From the NCBI RefSeq assembly GCF_001425085.1, contig NZ_LMDN01000002.1, forward strand, positions 1-64,000: DNA of 64,000 nt, read 5' to 3'. Positions 41,784 through 51,466 of this stretch are shown here, piece by piece. Position 1 is the first letter of the stretch. Every line of letters begins with the position of its first letter. The stretch comes from Leifsonia sp. Root4 (GTDB lineage Bacteria > Actinomycetota > Actinomycetes > Actinomycetales > Microbacteriaceae). The notes beneath the pieces were generated by a model, which saw nothing but the letters and a program-made list of their open reading frames with translations, did not search any database and was not told where the DNA came from. Made by a program: the position numbers and the translations under genes.

Positions 41784-43123
41784 TGACCGACGCACTGCTG
41801 ACACGCCCCCTGGAGGGCACCCTCTTCCGCTTCGCCACGGCCGGTTCCGTCGACGACGGCAAGTCGACGCTGGTCGGACGACTGCTGCACGATTCCAAGG
41901 CGATCCTCGCCGACCAGCTCGACGCCGTCACCCGCACCTCGGCTGAGCGGGGTTTCGGCGGCGTGGGCGGCGGCATCGACTTCGCCCTGCTCACCGACGG
42001 TCTTCGGGCCGAGCGCGAGCAGGGCATCACGATCGACGTCGCTTACCGCTACTTCGCCACCGGGCACCGCTCGTTCATCCTCGCCGACTGCCCGGGCCAC
42101 GTGCAGTACACGCGCAACATGGTCACCGGCGCGACAACGGCCGACGCCGTCGTCGTGCTCATCGACGCCCGCAACGGGGTGCTGGAGCAGACCCGCCGCC
42201 ACCTCTCGGTCGTGCAGCTGCTCCGGGTTCCCCACATCATCGTGGCCGTGAACAAGATCGACCTCCAGGGCTACGACGAGGCGGCATTCGACCGCGTCGC
42301 GGCCGGTGTGCGGGCCGTGACGGGCGAACTCGGGATCGACGGGGTGCACGTCATCCCGGTCTCGGCCCTCGCCGGAGACAACGTCGTCGACCGCTCGATC
42401 AACACCCCGTGGTACGACGGCCCCAGCCTCCTCGAACTGCTCGAGACCCTCCCCCTCATCGACGAAGCGGAAAGCGCACTCGAGGCGTTCCGTCTGCCGG
42501 TGCAGCTGGTCATCCGCCCGCAGGGCGCAGTGGCCGTCGCCCCGGAGGACGCGGACTCGTACCGCGATTACCGGGCATACGCCGGTCAGGTCGCCTCGGG
42601 ATCCGTGAGCGTCGGCGATTCCGTCACCGTGGTTCCGGGCGGCGGCACCACCGTCGTCACGGGCATCGACTTCGCGGGCGTCGAACTGGAGACGGCAATC
42701 GCACCGCAGTCGGTCGCCCTCCGCCTGCGCGATGATCTCGACGTCGCGCGCGGCGCGGTCATCACGGCCGCCGACCGCGTGCCCGAGCTGAAGAAGGACC
42801 TCTCCGTCGCGCTGTTCTGGCTCGATCCGCGCCCGCTTCGTCCGGGGGCACGGGTGCTCGTCAAGTTCGGAACGTCCACGGTGCAGGCGATCCTCACGAC
42901 CGTCACCGGACGCCGCAATCTGGACACGCTCGCCATCGAGGCCGCAGACGGCCTCGACATCAACGACATCGGCCACGCCGGCATCCGTCTCGCATCGGCC
43001 CTGCCGGTCGAGGAGTACTCGGTCAACCGCCGGGCAGGAGCATTCCTCGTCATCCACCCCCAGGACGGCGCGACGCTCGCCGCCGGCATCGTCATCACCG
43101 ACACCACGGAGAGTGCAGCATGA
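41783..43123 (+). CDS. cysN: sulfate adenylyltransferase subunit 1 (GTPase)
   Basis: A 446-residue EF-Tu-like GTPase driving the CysD reaction. G1 is GSVDDGKST (21-29), followed by G3 DCPGH and G4 NKID. The protein ends after the beta-barrel domains, so no APS kinase (CysC) is fused. This agrees with reduction at the APS level by CysH. The cysN stop overlaps the next gene by 4 nt. Confidence 0.96.
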   Translation: MTDALLTRPLEGTLFRFATAGSVDDGKSTLVGRLLHDSKAILADQLDAVTRTSAERGFGGVGGGIDFALLTDGLRAEREQGITIDVAYRYFATGHRSFILADCPGHVQYTRNMVTGATTADAVVVLIDARNGVLEQTRRHLSVVQLLRVPHIIVAVNKIDLQGYDEAAFDRVAAGVRAVTGELGIDGVHVIPVSALAGDNVVDRSINTPWYDGPSLLELLETLPLIDEAESALEAFRLPVQLVIRPQGAVAVAPEDADSYRDYRAYAGQVASGSVSVGDSVTVVPGGGTTVVTGIDFAGVELETAIAPQSVALRLRDDLDVARGAVITAADRVPELKKDLSVALFWLDPRPLRPGARVLVKFGTSTVQAILTTVTGRRNLDTLAIEAADGLDINDIGHAGIRLASALPVEEYSVNRRAGAFLVIHPQDGATLAAGIVITDTTESAA

Positions 43124-44187
43124 ACCGCGGAAAGCTCAGCACCACCATCGGCATCGCGTCGCTCGGACTGCTCGCGACGATGCTCAGTGGCTGCGCAGCG
43201 CCCGCCGGAGATGTGCCCGCGGCAGGCCCGGCCACGGAGCTCCGGCTCGGCTACTTCGACAACGTCACCCACGCCCCAGCACTCGTCGGCCTGGAGAAGG
43301 GCTTCTTCGAGGAGGAGCTCGGGGACACCACGCTGACGCCCCAGATCTTCAGCGCCGGCCCGGCGACGATCGAAGCCCTCAGCGCCGGCGCGATCGACGC
43401 CGCCTACATCGGCCCCAACCCGGCGGTGAACAGTTTCGTCGCGAGCGGCGGCCAGTCGCTCCGCATCGTCGCCGGCGCGGCGAGCGGGGGCGCTGCCCTG
43501 GTCGTGCGGCCGGGGATCGACAGTCCGGCAGATTTTGCGGGCACCACCCTCGCCACCCCACAGCTCGGCAACACCCAGGACGTCGCGCTGCGCAACTGGC
43601 TGTCCGCGGAGGGCTACGAGACCAGCACAACCGGCGGCGGCGACGTCGCCATCACGCCGACCGAGAACGCTCAGACGCTCGCCCTCTTCCAGAGCGGGCA
43701 GATCGACGGCGCCTGGCTTCCGGAACCGTGGGTGTCCCGTCTCGTGCTCGACGCCGGTGCAGAGGTGCTCGTCGACGAGGCATCCCTCTGGGAGGACGGC
43801 GCCTTCCCGACAACGGTCCTCGCAGTCCGCGCCGAGTTCCTGGCCGAGCACCCCGATGCGGTGGAGGCCCTCCTGGCCGGGCACACACAGTCCGTCGCCT
43901 GGCTGAACGAGAATCCGAGCGAGGCGGGAGCGGTGATCAACGCCAAGCTAGCCGCCGACACCGGCAAATCCCTGCCGGATCCCGTGATCGAGCGCGCGCT
44001 CGAACACGTCACCTTCACCACAGACCCGCTCGCGGCAACCTTCCCCGTGCTCCTGAAGGCCGGAGTCGACGCGGGCACCGCCAAGGCGGGCGACATCAAC
44101 GGTCTGTTCGACCTCGCGGCGCTGAACGCCGTGCTCTCCGCGGCAGGCGCCGCACCGGTCACGGCCGGCGAACTGGGGACCGAATAG
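43120..44187 (+). CDS. SsuA/TauA-type ABC substrate-binding lipoprotein
   Basis: A 355-residue lipoprotein. The signal peptide ends in lipobox LSGC with Cys25, and the mature part shows the NitT/TauT-class pattern (LRLGYFDNVTHAPALVGLEK, then the GAIDAAYIGPNPAV segment). It is coupled to cysN by an ATGA overlap. Ligand may be sulfonate, taurine or sulfate itself: no desulfonating monooxygenase (SsuD) or dioxygenase is nearby, and co-transcription with sulfate activation favours an oxidised sulfur compound. Confidence 0.85.
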   Translation: MNRGKLSTTIGIASLGLLATMLSGCAAPAGDVPAAGPATELRLGYFDNVTHAPALVGLEKGFFEEELGDTTLTPQIFSAGPATIEALSAGAIDAAYIGPNPAVNSFVASGGQSLRIVAGAASGGAALVVRPGIDSPADFAGTTLATPQLGNTQDVALRNWLSAEGYETSTTGGGDVAITPTENAQTLALFQSGQIDGAWLPEPWVSRLVLDAGAEVLVDEASLWEDGAFPTTVLAVRAEFLAEHPDAVEALLAGHTQSVAWLNENPSEAGAVINAKLAADTGKSLPDPVIERALEHVTFTTDPLAATFPVLLKAGVDAGTAKAGDINGLFDLAALNAVLSAAGAAPVTAGELGTE

Positions 44188-44190
44188 CCC

Positions 44191-44937
44191 ATGGCCGGCC
44201 AGAGCGCAATCAAGATCGACGCCGTGAGCAAGCGTTTCACGCCGACGGGGCCACTCGTGCTCGACACCGTGAGCCTCACGATCGAGCCGGGCGATTTCGT
44301 CTGCCTTCTCGGCGCATCCGGCTGCGGCAAGTCGACCCTGCTCAACATCATCGCCGGCCTTGAACACCCGAGCTCCGGCAGCATCACCGTCGCCAGCGGC
44401 AACGCCGCGGTGATGTTCCAGGACTCGGCGCTCCTCCCCTGGCTGACGGCCAGCCGCAATGTCGAGCTCGCGCTCAGGCTGCGCGGAGTGCCGCGGGCCA
44501 GGCGTCGCAGCGAGGCGCGTGAGCTGCTCGACGTGGTCAACCTCGCGGATGCCGCAGAGAAGCGCCCACACGAGCTCTCCGGTGGCATGCGCCAGCGGGT
44601 CGCCCTCGCGCGTTCACTCGCCCAGGACCGCCAGGTGCTGCTGATGGACGAACCGTTCGCCGCGCTCGACGCCATCACGCGCGATCTGCTGCACGAGGAG
44701 CTCGATCGGGTGTGGCGGGAAACCGGGCGAACGATCGTCTTCGTCACCCACAATGTGCGCGAGGCCGTGCGCCTCGGTCAGCGTGTGTTGCTGATGTCGT
44801 CGCGTCCAGGCCGGATCGCGAATGAGTGGCAGGTCTCCGGTGACGCACATCGGCGCATCGAATCCCCAGAGGTCTCGCGTCTCTCGGCCGAGATCACGGA
44901 TCAACTCAGACAGGAGATCCGCCGCAATGCTGCCTGA
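44191..44937 (+). CDS. SsuB/TauB-type ABC transporter ATP-binding protein
   Basis: A 248-residue ATPase. Walker A GASGCGKST is at 41-49, signature ELSGGMRQR, Walker B VLLMDEPFAALD and H-loop VTHNV. The Q-loop (MFQDSALLPWLT) is typical of nitrate/sulfonate/taurine systems. It starts 3 nt after the binding-protein gene and overlaps the permease gene by 11 nt. Confidence 0.92.
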   Translation: MAGQSAIKIDAVSKRFTPTGPLVLDTVSLTIEPGDFVCLLGASGCGKSTLLNIIAGLEHPSSGSITVASGNAAVMFQDSALLPWLTASRNVELALRLRGVPRARRRSEARELLDVVNLADAAEKRPHELSGGMRQRVALARSLAQDRQVLLMDEPFAALDAITRDLLHEELDRVWRETGRTIVFVTHNVREAVRLGQRVLLMSSRPGRIANEWQVSGDAHRRIESPEVSRLSAEITDQLRQEIRRNAA

Positions 44938-45871
44938 CACCCTCACCGCGGAGACGCGGAACACGCACGCTGCCGTGACCACCGCGGACGGCGCAGACGA
45001 TCGAGCCGCCTCGGAGCTGCGCACGCTCGAATCCGGGCTCGACGCCCTGCAGAGCGTCGCGGTCACCGAGAAGAGCCCGTGGCGACGGTTCCTCGACAGC
45101 GTTCTGCCGCCGGTGCTGCTGCTCATCGCGCTGACCGCCGCCTGGCAGTTCTACGTCGTCATCGCCCAGCCGCGCCCCGACCTCGCCCCAGGACCGCTCG
45201 ACGTCGCCGCATCCATGGCCGAACTCTGGTCGGATGGCCGGCTGCAGCTCGCCGTGCTCACCAGCCTGGAACGCGGCGGCATCGGATTCCTGATCGCGGT
45301 CGCCATCGGCACTCCGCTCGGTCTGCTGCTCGCGGAGTGGAGGCTGCTCCGACGCGCCCTCGGCCCGCTGCTCTCCGGCCTGCAGGTGTTGCCGTCCGTT
45401 GCCTGGGTGCCGGCCGCGATCCTCTGGTTCGGTCTCAGCGACGCCACCGTCTATTTTGTGATTCTGATGGGAGCGATCCCGTCGATCGCGAACGGCCTGG
45501 TCGCCGGCGTCGACCAGGTTCCGCCGCAGCTGCGTCGCGTCGGAACGGTGCTGGGGGCCAACCGCGGTCAGCTCGCCACCCTCATCGTTCTCCCGGCCGC
45601 AATGCCCGGCTACTTCGCCGGCCTCAAGCAAGGCTGGGCCTTCTCCTGGCGTTCGCTGATGGCCGCCGAGATCATCACGATGGGCGGCACCATCGGCTTC
45701 GGCCTCGGTTCCATGCTGCAGCAGAGCCGCGAGCTCGCCGATCTGTCGGCTGTTCTCGCCACGATCCTGGTGATCCTCGCGATCGGAATCCTGGTCGAAC
45801 TCGTCTTCTTCGCCCCGATCGAACGACGGCTCCTGCGCCGCAGGGGCCTCCGCCCCGGCGGCATCCGATAG
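44927..45871 (+). CDS. SsuC/TauC-type ABC transporter permease
   Basis: A 314-residue permease with about six membrane segments. A ~50-residue hydrophilic N-terminus precedes the first segment. The EAA-type loop (RRVGTVLGANRGQLATLIVLP) is present. ATG at 44927 lies inside the ATPase gene, with AGGAG at 44912-44916. A 113-bp gap without recognised signals separates it from fprA. Confidence 0.9.
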   Translation: MLPDTLTAETRNTHAAVTTADGADDRAASELRTLESGLDALQSVAVTEKSPWRRFLDSVLPPVLLLIALTAAWQFYVVIAQPRPDLAPGPLDVAASMAELWSDGRLQLAVLTSLERGGIGFLIAVAIGTPLGLLLAEWRLLRRALGPLLSGLQVLPSVAWVPAAILWFGLSDATVYFVILMGAIPSIANGLVAGVDQVPPQLRRVGTVLGANRGQLATLIVLPAAMPGYFAGLKQGWAFSWRSLMAAEIITMGGTIGFGLGSMLQQSRELADLSAVLATILVILAIGILVELVFFAPIERRLLRRRGLRPGGIR

Positions 45872-45984
45872 CGCCTTGCATCACGCGGGATGAGCCCGCT
45901 GCCGTCGCGCCCCCAGCACTTCCCACTGCCCGCTCCCCTCTGCCCACTCACCTCTGCATTCCGCACAGCCCGAAAGGCCCCCTC

Positions 45985-47373
45985 ATGACCTCCGCGTCCC
46001 CCCTCCGCGTCGCGATCATCGGCGCCGGCCCGGCCGGCATCTATGCCGGCAACATTCTGGCCGCCGCCGTGCGTGAGGCCGGTGGCGAGCCGAGCATCGA
46101 TCTATTCGATGCGCTGCCCGCCCCGTACGGCCTGATCCGCTACGGCGTCGCCCCCGACCACCCGCGGATCAAGGGCATCGTGAACTCGCTGCACGAGATG
46201 CTCGACTCCGGCGTCATCCGGTTCATCGGCAACGTGAACTACGGCGTCGACCTCGACCTGACCGATCTGCGCGCCCACTACCACGCGGTCATCTTCGCCA
46301 CCGGCGCCATCCGGGACGCCGAGCTCGACATCCCCGGCACCGAGTTGCCCGGCTCCTTCGGCGCGGCCGACTTCGTCTCCTGGTTCGACGGGCACCCGGA
46401 TGCCCCGCGCGACTGGCCACTCGACGCAACGGACATCGCCGTGATCGGCAACGGCAACGTCGCCCTCGACGTGGCGCGGATGCTCGCCAAGCATGCGGAC
46501 GACCTGCTGCCCACCGACATCCCCAGCAACGTCTACGCGGGGCTCGCCGGCTCGCCCGTCACCGATGTGCACGTGTTCGGACGCCGCGGCCCCGCCCAGG
46601 TGAAGTTCACGCCCATCGAGCTGCGTGAACTCGCCGAGGTTCCCGACGTGGATGTGATCGTCTACGAGGAGGACTTCCAGGCCGACGAACACGGCGAGGC
46701 GGGTGTCGCCACGAACAATCAGCTCAAGGTCATGACGCGCACTCTGCGGGGTTGGCTCACGAAGGAGCAGACGGGCGCCTCGCGGCGCTTGCACCTGCAC
46801 TTCTGGCACGCCCCGGCCGAGCTGTACGGCGATGGCCGGGTCGAGGGGATGCGCTTCGAACGCACAGAGCCGACCGGCGACGGCGGCGTGCGCAGCACGG
46901 GCGAGATCCGTGACTTCCCACTCCAGGCCGTCTACCGCGCGGTGGGCTACAAGGGCAGCGCGCTGCCGGGACTGCCATTCGACGACGAGCGCGGGGTCGT
47001 GCCCAACGATGGCGGGCGGGTGCTGGACGCCGCGGGAACGCCGCTTCCCGGGCTCTACACAACCGGCTGGATCAAGCGCGGCCCTGTCGGCCTGATCGGA
47101 CACACCAAGGGCGACGCCCTCGAGACGGTCGGCACGATCATCGCGGACCTCGACCTGCTCGCCGCGCCTGCCGAGCCAGACACCGAGGCGATCCTCGAGG
47201 TGCTCGAGGGCCGCGGCATCCGGTTCACCAGCTGGCCGGGCTGGCTCGCCCTCGATGCGCATGAACGGACGCTCGGCGAGGTCGACGAGTCGCCCGTCGC
47301 CCGCGAACGCGTGAAGGTCGTCGCTCGCGACGAGCAGGTCGACATCGCACGCGCCGAGATCTTCGTCGCCTGA
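45985..47373 (+). CDS. fprA: ferredoxin--NADP+ reductase (FprA type)
   Basis: A 462-residue flavoprotein of the adrenodoxin-reductase class. It has an N-terminal FAD motif [12 protein letters not shown], the [16 protein letters not shown] signature, an NADP motif [15 protein letters not shown] and a C-terminal [15 protein letters not shown]. It transfers electrons from NADPH to the ferredoxin encoded 1 nt downstream, which can feed Sir. AAAGG precedes ATG at 45985; the much longer frame upstream is a shadow of the permease. Confidence 0.95.
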   Translation: MTSASPLRVAIIGAGPAGIYAGNILAAAVREAGGEPSIDLFDALPAPYGLIRYGVAPDHPRIKGIVNSLHEMLDSGVIRFIGNVNYGVDLDLTDLRAHYHAVIFATGAIRDAELDIPGTELPGSFGAADFVSWFDGHPDAPRDWPLDATDIAVIGNGNVALDVARMLAKHADDLLPTDIPSNVYAGLAGSPVTDVHVFGRRGPAQVKFTPIELRELAEVPDVDVIVYEEDFQADEHGEAGVATNNQLKVMTRTLRGWLTKEQTGASRRLHLHFWHAPAELYGDGRVEGMRFERTEPTGDGGVRSTGEIRDFPLQAVYRAVGYKGSALPGLPFDDERGVVPNDGGRVLDAAGTPLPGLYTTGWIKRGPVGLIGHTKGDALETVGTIIADLDLLAAPAEPDTEAILEVLEGRGIRFTSWPGWLALDAHERTLGEVDESPVARERVKVVARDEQVDIARAEIFVA

Positions 47374-47702
47374 TGACGTACGTCATCGCGCTGCCCTGCG
47401 TCGACGTCAAGGACAGGGCATGCATCGACGAGTGCCCAGTCGACTGCATTTACGAGGGCGAGCGTTCGCTCTACATCCACCCGGACGAATGCGTGGACTG
47501 CGGCGCCTGCGAACCGGTCTGCCCGGTTGAGGCCGTGTACTACGAGGACGACCTGCCGGAACAGTGGGGCGAGTACTACACCGCCAATGTGGCATTCTTC
47601 GACGAGATCGGTTCGCCGGGCGGCGCCGCGAAGGTGGGAACGTACAGCTTCGACCACCCGCTCATCGCGGCCCTCCCCGCCCAGGGCGGCGCGCATGCCT
47701 AG
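47373..47702 (+). CDS. fdxA: 7Fe ferredoxin
   Basis: A 109-residue FdxA-type ferredoxin with one 3Fe-4S and one 4Fe-4S centre. Cysteine patterns are [17 protein letters not shown] and [16 protein letters not shown] ~55-residue tail follows, standard for the type. Its ATG shares a base with the fprA stop, so donor and carrier are translated together. It is the probable electron donor to sulfite reductase. Confidence 0.96.
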   Translation: MTYVIALPCVDVKDRACIDECPVDCIYEGERSLYIHPDECVDCGACEPVCPVEAVYYEDDLPEQWGEYYTANVAFFDEIGSPGGAAKVGTYSFDHPLIAALPAQGGAHA

Positions 47703-48666
47703 CGAGCACGAACTCTACGACTGCGTCGTGATCGGTGCAGGGCCTGCCGGACTCTCGGCCGCGCTCAACCTCGCGCGCGCACGGAAGCGCGTGCTCGTCG
47801 TCGACAGCAACCGCCCACGGAACGCGGCGACGATGATCTCGCACGGTTTCATCACGCGCGACGGGCTGCCTCCGCACGAGCTGCGCCGCATCGCCCGCGA
47901 GGAACTGGCGCTCTACCCGAGCGTCGAGGTGCTGCAGCGCGCGGCGGTGCTGGCGGTGTCGCGGAGCGAGTCTGCCGACTCGGGCGACACCGCTGAGTGG
48001 GCCGAGCGCTTCGTGATCGAGATCACCGGCGCGACGCCATCCGCCGCGCGGGCGGTGCGCAGCCGGTCGATCCTGGTCGCCACCGGTCTGCGCGAGACGC
48101 TGCCTGCGCTGCCGTCGATCCGCGCCTACTACGGGATGAGCCTGTTCAGCTGCGCCGCCTGCGACGGGTACGAGCAGCGCGACCAGCCGCTCGCGCTCAT
48201 CGGCGAGACCGACGATCTGCTTGAGCGGGCGCTGCTGGTGGCGCAGTGGACGAGCGCGTTGACGGTGTTCACCAACGGCGTTGCGCCGCTGAGCGTCGCG
48301 GACGAGGCGGTGCTGGCAGCCCACGGCATCCGTCTGGATCGGCGGGCGATCGACGACCTCGAGGGCGATCGCGGCGCCATCTCCGCCGTGCGCATGGCCG
48401 ATGGCGACCGGGTGCCGGTGACCGGTGGTTTCGTGCGCCCGTTGTGGCATCCCGTCGTCGACTTCCTCGACCGTGTCGCTCTCGCCACCGACGAGCACGG
48501 ACATCTGACAACCGATCGTGATGGCCGCACCTCCGCCCCGGGCATCTACGCGGCCGGCGATGTCGCCGCGCCCGGGCCGCAACAGCTCATCGTCGCCGCA
48601 GGTGCCGGCGCGCGCGTCGCGGCGATCATCACCCACGATCTCCTCGGGGTGACGACCGCACACTGA
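47695..48666 (+). CDS. thioredoxin reductase-like flavoprotein
   Basis: A 323-residue two-domain pyridine nucleotide-disulfide oxidoreductase. FAD motif [12 protein letters not shown] is near the N-terminus, with a redox-active Cys pair C153-C156 in SCAACDGYE, and a C-terminal [15 protein letters not shown]. The NADPH motif seen in normal TrxB (GGGDSA type) is replaced by a [14 protein letters not shown] segment, so its electron donor may differ. It overlaps fdxA by 8 nt. It may reduce a thioredoxin for APS reductase or take electrons from ferredoxin. Confidence 0.85.
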   Translation: MPSEHELYDCVVIGAGPAGLSAALNLARARKRVLVVDSNRPRNAATMISHGFITRDGLPPHELRRIAREELALYPSVEVLQRAAVLAVSRSESADSGDTAEWAERFVIEITGATPSAARAVRSRSILVATGLRETLPALPSIRAYYGMSLFSCAACDGYEQRDQPLALIGETDDLLERALLVAQWTSALTVFTNGVAPLSVADEAVLAAHGIRLDRRAIDDLEGDRGAISAVRMADGDRVPVTGGFVRPLWHPVVDFLDRVALATDEHGHLTTDRDGRTSAPGIYAAGDVAAPGPQQLIVAAGAGARVAAIITHDLLGVTTAH

Positions 48667-48690
48667 GCACGCCGCGCCCTGCGAGCCGGG

Positions 48691-49014
48691 CTAGTGGCTG
48701 CCGTCGACGAGCTTCAGCCCGATGACACAGCCGATGAGTCCGAGGATGAGCAGGATCTTGATCACCGACGCCGGCTCGCCGCCGAAGAGCATGGCGTAGA
48801 GCACGGTGAGCGACGCGCCGATTCCGACCCAGACCGCATAGGCGGTGCCGACGGGGATGTCACGCATGGCGTAGGCCAGGCCGCCCATGCTGATGACGAG
48901 GGCGACACCGAAGGTGACCGTTGGCCAGAGCTTGGTGAAGCCCTCCGACTTGCCGAGTGCTGTCGCCCAGACGGCTTCGAGCACGCCGGACGCAATGAGG
49001 ATGATCCATGCCAT
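48691..49014 (-). CDS. SMR-family transporter, SugE/Gdx type
   Basis: A 107-residue protein with four membrane segments and the essential Glu13 in SGVLEAVWATAL. The sequence around it matches the SugE/Gdx subgroup (guanidinium exporters) better than the EmrE drug pumps. No riboswitch of the guanidine classes was recognised in the 151-bp gap upstream. It is convergent with the flavoprotein gene. Confidence 0.88.
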   Translation of the reverse strand: MAWIILIASGVLEAVWATALGKSEGFTKLWPTVTFGVALVISMGGLAYAMRDIPVGTAYAVWVGIGASLTVLYAMLFGGEPASVIKILLILGLIGCVIGLKLVDGSH

Positions 49015-49165
49015 GACTGTTCACTCCCGTGGCCAGTCTTGTCGCATTCCGGGTACTGATCCCTCGTCCGGGGCCGCCGTCTTGGAAGCCATGTTCAGCC
49101 TAGCGGAGCCCTCTGTGCACCCACTGTGCAGTCGTCATTCGGCCACGGTCGGACACGGCGCGCGA

Positions 49166-49480
49166 CTAGTTGGGCAGCGGGTCGGCCACGACGCAGACCT
49201 GCGCGAAGTGCTCGACGACGGGGAACGGCTCGTAAAAGTGGTGCAGCAGTTCCCGCCAGCGCAGGTACTCCGGCGAGCCGCGGAAGCCGGGGTCGTGCGC
49301 CTCGACGCTCGTCCACTCCACCAGCAGCAGGTACTCGTTCGGTGTCTCGATCGAGCGCGAGAGCCGCAGCCCGCGGAAGCCGGGCATCGCGGCGATCAGC
49401 GTGCGCGCCTCGGCGAACGCCCGCTCGAATTCCTCCTCGCGCCCTGGCGATACGGGTAAGAGCGCGTGTTCCAGAATCAT
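49166..49480 (-). CDS. ABM-fold (antibiotic biosynthesis monooxygenase) protein
   Basis: A 104-residue ferredoxin-like dimeric fold. The motif HALLPVSPGREEEFERAFAE followed by MPGFRGLRLSRS and YLLLVEWTSVEAHDPGF is typical of the ABM/YgiN group, in which biological roles are rarely known. ATG at 49480. It is divergent from the isochorismatase-like gene. Confidence 0.88.
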   Translation of the reverse strand: MILEHALLPVSPGREEEFERAFAEARTLIAAMPGFRGLRLSRSIETPNEYLLLVEWTSVEAHDPGFRGSPEYLRWRELLHHFYEPFPVVEHFAQVCVVADPLPN

Positions 49481-49545
49481 GAATGCCAGCGTACCTTTTC
49501 GTCGACCGGCTTCCGGATGCCGCCGGCACCCGCCATCATGGGTGC

Positions 49546-50109
49546 ATGCCTCTCGACGCCAACGCAGCCCTCATCGTCATCGACATGCAGCAGGGTTTCG
49601 CCGACCCGGCGTGGGGCCGGCGCAACAACCCGGACTGCGAGGCCAACGTCGCGGCGCTCCTCGACGCGTGGGTCGGATCGGATCGCCCCGTCGTTCTGGT
49701 GCGACACGACTCCGTCGGCGAGGCCTCCCCGCTCAACCCGGACAACCCGGGGAACGCACTGCTCGACTTCGTCGCCGCAGCACCGCACCAGCTGTTCGTG
49801 ACCAAGCAGGTCAACTCGGCCTTCTTCGGAGAGCCGGACCTCTCGGAGTGGCTGAGCGCACTCGACATCGAGCAGATCGTGGTCTGCGGCATCCAGACGA
49901 ACATGTGCGTCGAGACGACCGCGCGCATGGGTGGCAACCTCGGATTCGAGGTGTTCGTTCCGATCGACGCGACGCACACCTTCGACCTCGAGGGCCCGAA
50001 CGGCGCACGCCTGAGCGCCGACGAGCTCGCCGCCGCGACGGCGGTCAACCTGCACGGCGGTGAGTTCGCCACCGTGCTGAGCACGGCCGAGCTGCTCGAA
50101 CGCGTCTGA
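49546..50109 (+). CDS. isochorismatase-family cysteine hydrolase
   Basis: A 187-residue hydrolase with the catalytic triad Asp13 (LIVIDMQQGF), Lys87 (VTKQVNSAF) and Cys121 (IQTNMCVETTAR). Family members act on amides such as nicotinamide, ureidoacrylate or N-carbamoylsarcosine; substrate here is unknown. ATG at 49546 places the first strand correctly; the RBS is weak. Confidence 0.9.
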   Translation: MPLDANAALIVIDMQQGFADPAWGRRNNPDCEANVAALLDAWVGSDRPVVLVRHDSVGEASPLNPDNPGNALLDFVAAAPHQLFVTKQVNSAFFGEPDLSEWLSALDIEQIVVCGIQTNMCVETTARMGGNLGFEVFVPIDATHTFDLEGPNGARLSADELAAATAVNLHGGEFATVLSTAELLERV

Positions 50110-50176
50110 TCCGGCGCTGTTGCGCCGCGTTACGGACACGCGCCGCTGGCCCGGGCGCACGGGCTAGCGTGTGGGC

Positions 50177-51466
50177 ATGGCAGATCGTGAGTACGGCTTC
50201 AAGACCCGCGCCATTCACGCGGGCAACATCCCTGACCCGGTGACCGGGGCGCGTGCGCTTCCGATCTACCAGACGAGTGCGTTCGTCTTCGACGACACCG
50301 CGGATGCCGCGGCCCGCTTCGCGCTGCAGAAATATGGCAACATCTACTCCCGCTTGGCGAACCCGACGGTCGCGAGCTTCGAGGAGCGAGTCGCCAGCCT
50401 CGAGGGTGGCCTCGGCGCCGTGGCGACGGCCAGCGGCCTGAGCGCGCAGTACATCACCTTCGCCAGCCTCGCCGGTGCCGGCGACCACATCGTGGCCAGC
50501 GCGAACCTCTACGGCGGCTCGATCACGCAGCTCGACGTGACGCTGCGCCGCTTCGGCGTGGAGACGACCTTCGTCCGCAGCTCCGACCCGGCCGACTATG
50601 CCGCGGCCATCACCGAGAAGACCAAGCTGATCTTCGCCGAGACGATCGCGAACCCCTCCGGCGAGATCGCCGACATCGAGGGCCTGTCGGATGTCGCGCG
50701 GGCGCACGGCATCCCGCTCATCATCGACTCGACCATCGCCACCCCGTACCTCAACCGCCCGTTCGAGTGGGGCGCGGACATCGCCATCCACTCGGCGACG
50801 AAGTTCCTCGGTGGGCACGGCACGACCCTCGGCGGCGTCGTCGTGGAGAGCGGCCGCTTCCACTGGCACAGCGACAAGTTCCCGCTCTTCGGTGAGCCGG
50901 TGCCGAGCTACGGCGGGCTGCAGTGGTCCGGCAACTTCGGCGAATACGCCTTCCTCACCCGCCTCCGCGCCGAACAGCTGCGCGACATCGGTCCGAGCCT
51001 CGCCCCGCACAGCGCCTTCCTGCTCGCACAGGGCGTCGAGACCCTGCCGTACCGCATCCAGGCGCACGTCGACAACGCACGCACCGTGGCCGAGTGGCTC
51101 GAGGCCGACGACCGCATCGAGAGCGTGCTCTGGGCCGGACTGCCGAACCACCCGCACCACGAACGCGCACAGAAGTACCTGCCGAAGGGGCCGGGCTCGG
51201 TGTTCAGCTTCGTCGTGAAGGGTGGGCGCGCCGCCGGGCAGACGTTCATCGAATCGCTGAACCTGGCCAGCCACCTCGCCAACATCGGCGACGCAAAGAC
51301 GCTCGTCATCCACCCCGCGTCGACGACCCACGCCCAGCTCACCGAGCAGCAGCTCATCGACGCCGGCGTGCTGCCGGGTGTTGTGCGCATCAGCGTCGGC
51401 ATCGAAGATGTCGATGACATCATCTACGACCTCGACCAGGCCCTCGCGGCCGCGACGGGAGCATGA
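50177..51466 (+). CDS. metY: O-acetylhomoserine sulfhydrylase
   Basis: A 429-residue PLP enzyme of the Cys/Met metabolism family. The Schiff-base lysine is Lys209 in SATKFLGGHGT; the N-terminal TRAIHAGNIPDPVTGARA and the long insertion WHSDKFPLFGEPVPSYGG are typical of the O-acetylhomoserine type. It makes homocysteine directly from sulfide, linking the sulfate-reduction operon to methionine. ATG at 50177 is used; GTG at 50171 is possible. The stop overlaps the next gene (ATGA). Confidence 0.93.
   Translation: MADREYGFKTRAIHAGNIPDPVTGARALPIYQTSAFVFDDTADAAARFALQKYGNIYSRLANPTVASFEERVASLEGGLGAVATASGLSAQYITFASLAGAGDHIVASANLYGGSITQLDVTLRRFGVETTFVRSSDPADYAAAITEKTKLIFAETIANPSGEIADIEGLSDVARAHGIPLIIDSTIATPYLNRPFEWGADIAIHSATKFLGGHGTTLGGVVVESGRFHWHSDKFPLFGEPVPSYGGLQWSGNFGEYAFLTRLRAEQLRDIGPSLAPHSAFLLAQGVETLPYRIQAHVDNARTVAEWLEADDRIESVLWAGLPNHPHHERAQKYLPKGPGSVFSFVVKGGRAAGQTFIESLNLASHLANIGDAKTLVIHPASTTHAQLTEQQLIDAGVLPGVVRISVGIEDVDDIIYDLDQALAAATGA

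Noticed and set aside
43120-45871. Horizontal acquisition of the SsuABC-type importer genes
   Set aside because: Base composition and overlaps match the surrounding sulfur genes, so no sign of recent transfer is seen.
49015-49165. Possible guanidine riboswitch upstream of the SugE/Gdx-type SMR gene
   Set aside because: The leader has GACTGGCCACGGGA and several ACG(A/G) triplets, but I could not draw the conserved ykkC core or the paired ACGR hairpins of the guanidine-II class.
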